NCBI GenBank assembly: GCA_964522605.1
Contig: CAZFWV010000362.1
Coordinates: 1 to 6,864, forward strand
DNA length: 6,864 bases
Source of the DNA: CAVZLD01 sp964522605
Lineage (GTDB): Bacteria > Planctomycetota > Planctomycetia > Pirellulales > Pirellulaceae
Direction of reading: 5' to 3'
The first letter of the stretch is position 1. The number at the start of each line of letters is the position of its first letter. Both the position numbers and the translations under genes were made by a program. This document shows, in pieces, positions 6,617 through 6,864 of the stretch. A model generated the notes under the pieces. The model saw nothing but the letters and a program-made list of their open reading frames with translations. It had not been told where the DNA came from and made no database searches.

Positions 6617-6621
6617 TCCTC
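6617..6621 (-). promoter_or_regulatory. Shine-Dalgarno GAGGA of the small exported protein gene
   Basis: On the minus strand, GAGGA stands 6 bases before the ATG at 6610, in the right place to fix that start. The overlapping long plus-strand frame has no comparable signal. Confidence 0.7.
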
Positions 6622-6633
6622 GAAATTAGGCGT

Positions 6634-6707
6634 CACCGCGGTGCCACCGACCGTCTTGGTCCTCGGTCGGTTCCTCGCACATCGGGAAGCGGACAACCTG
6701 CTTGTCC
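6634..6707 (-). promoter_or_regulatory. structured leader with three dyad symmetries
   Basis: Upstream of the small exported protein gene three dyads follow one another. They are a perfect 10-base palindrome CACCGCGGTG (6634-6643), an 8-base stem 6646-6653 with 6664-6671 around a 10-base loop, and a 6-base stem 6691-6696 with 6702-6707 around a 5-base loop. If the transcript starts near 6710-6720, all three would lie in its 5' leader. They could also be operator-like protein-binding sites. I match them to no known riboswitch or attenuator. Confidence 0.35.
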
Positions 6708-6790
6708 TGGTAGGATACTTATCGCGTTAATTTGTGCCGAACTTGCGGATTTTTTCGGTTCTGACGGGAATTCGGCGGAGGTTCTGGATC

Positions 6791-6864
6791 GGAGGCTGGA
6801 GGCTGGAGGCTGGAGACTGGAGACTGGAGACTGGAGACTGGAGACTGGAGACTGGAGGCTGGAG
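6791..6864 (+). repeat. heptamer tandem array GGAGRCT
   Basis: There are ten full 7-base units plus four bases, running off the end of the window: three GGAGGCT, six GGAGACT, one GGAGGCT, then GGAG. The only difference between unit types is A or G at the fifth base, and the types are grouped in blocks, as expected from slippage or unequal exchange. The array is not within a credible gene. The period of 7 would give a 7-residue repeat if translated, which explains odd low-complexity predictions that such arrays can produce. Its true length is not visible here. Confidence 0.95.

Noticed and set aside
5996..6730. Plus-strand open frame of 244 codons over the small exported protein gene
   Set aside because: The minus-strand reading has a ribosome-binding site, an export signal and a terminator; the plus-strand one has none of these.
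6791..6864. Tandem array considered as a CRISPR array
   Set aside because: Units are 7 bases and contiguous, with no spacers and no cas genes nearby.

Overview
The window looks like chromosomal DNA from a planctomycete (order Planctomycetales or close by). The reasons are the moderately GC-rich composition, the secreted PQQ-like beta-propeller protein with the WPQWRGPRRDG motif that this phylum carries in many copies, monocistronic genes with long gaps, a Tat-exported lactonase-like propeller, and several intergenic palindromic repeats. This assignment comes from recognising families by eye; no database search was possible.

Layout. At 3-75 (minus) is a tRNA-Ala with anticodon UGC. Positions 76-666 hold no convincing protein gene. 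They contain repeat copy A (391-532) and a 27-codon ORF that lies in frame with the gene after it. At 667-2823 (plus) is a large six-hairpin glycosidase-like protein. The convergent gap 2824-3073 carries repeat copy B, which is copy A in inverted orientation with about nine mismatches over a 99-base ungapped core. At 3074-4372 (minus) is a secreted PQQ-like beta-propeller protein. The divergent gap 4373-4656 holds a second, unrelated palindromic repeat (4447-4514) and a weak promoter candidate. At 4657-5928 (plus) is a Tat-exported lactonase / 6-phosphogluconolactonase-family propeller. A strong hairpin at 5949-5974 is a factor-independent terminator for the minus strand and closes the next gene, a small exported protein of unknown function (6041-6610, minus). 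Upstream of that gene is a leader with three dyad symmetries. The window ends inside a GGAGRCT heptamer tandem array (6791-6864 and beyond).

How the genes relate. No operon is visible: neighbours are convergent or divergent and each gene has its own gap. Three of the four protein genes carry export signals (Sec, Tat, and a possible lipoprotein signal). The glycosidase-like gene has none that I can see. A shared theme of carbohydrate handling (glycosidase fold, lactonase-family propeller) is possible, but the sequence does not prove a pathway. The most unusual structural feature is the glycosidase gene bracketed by an inverted pair of self-complementary repeats. I found no defence system, CRISPR array, transposase or clear novel multi-gene system.
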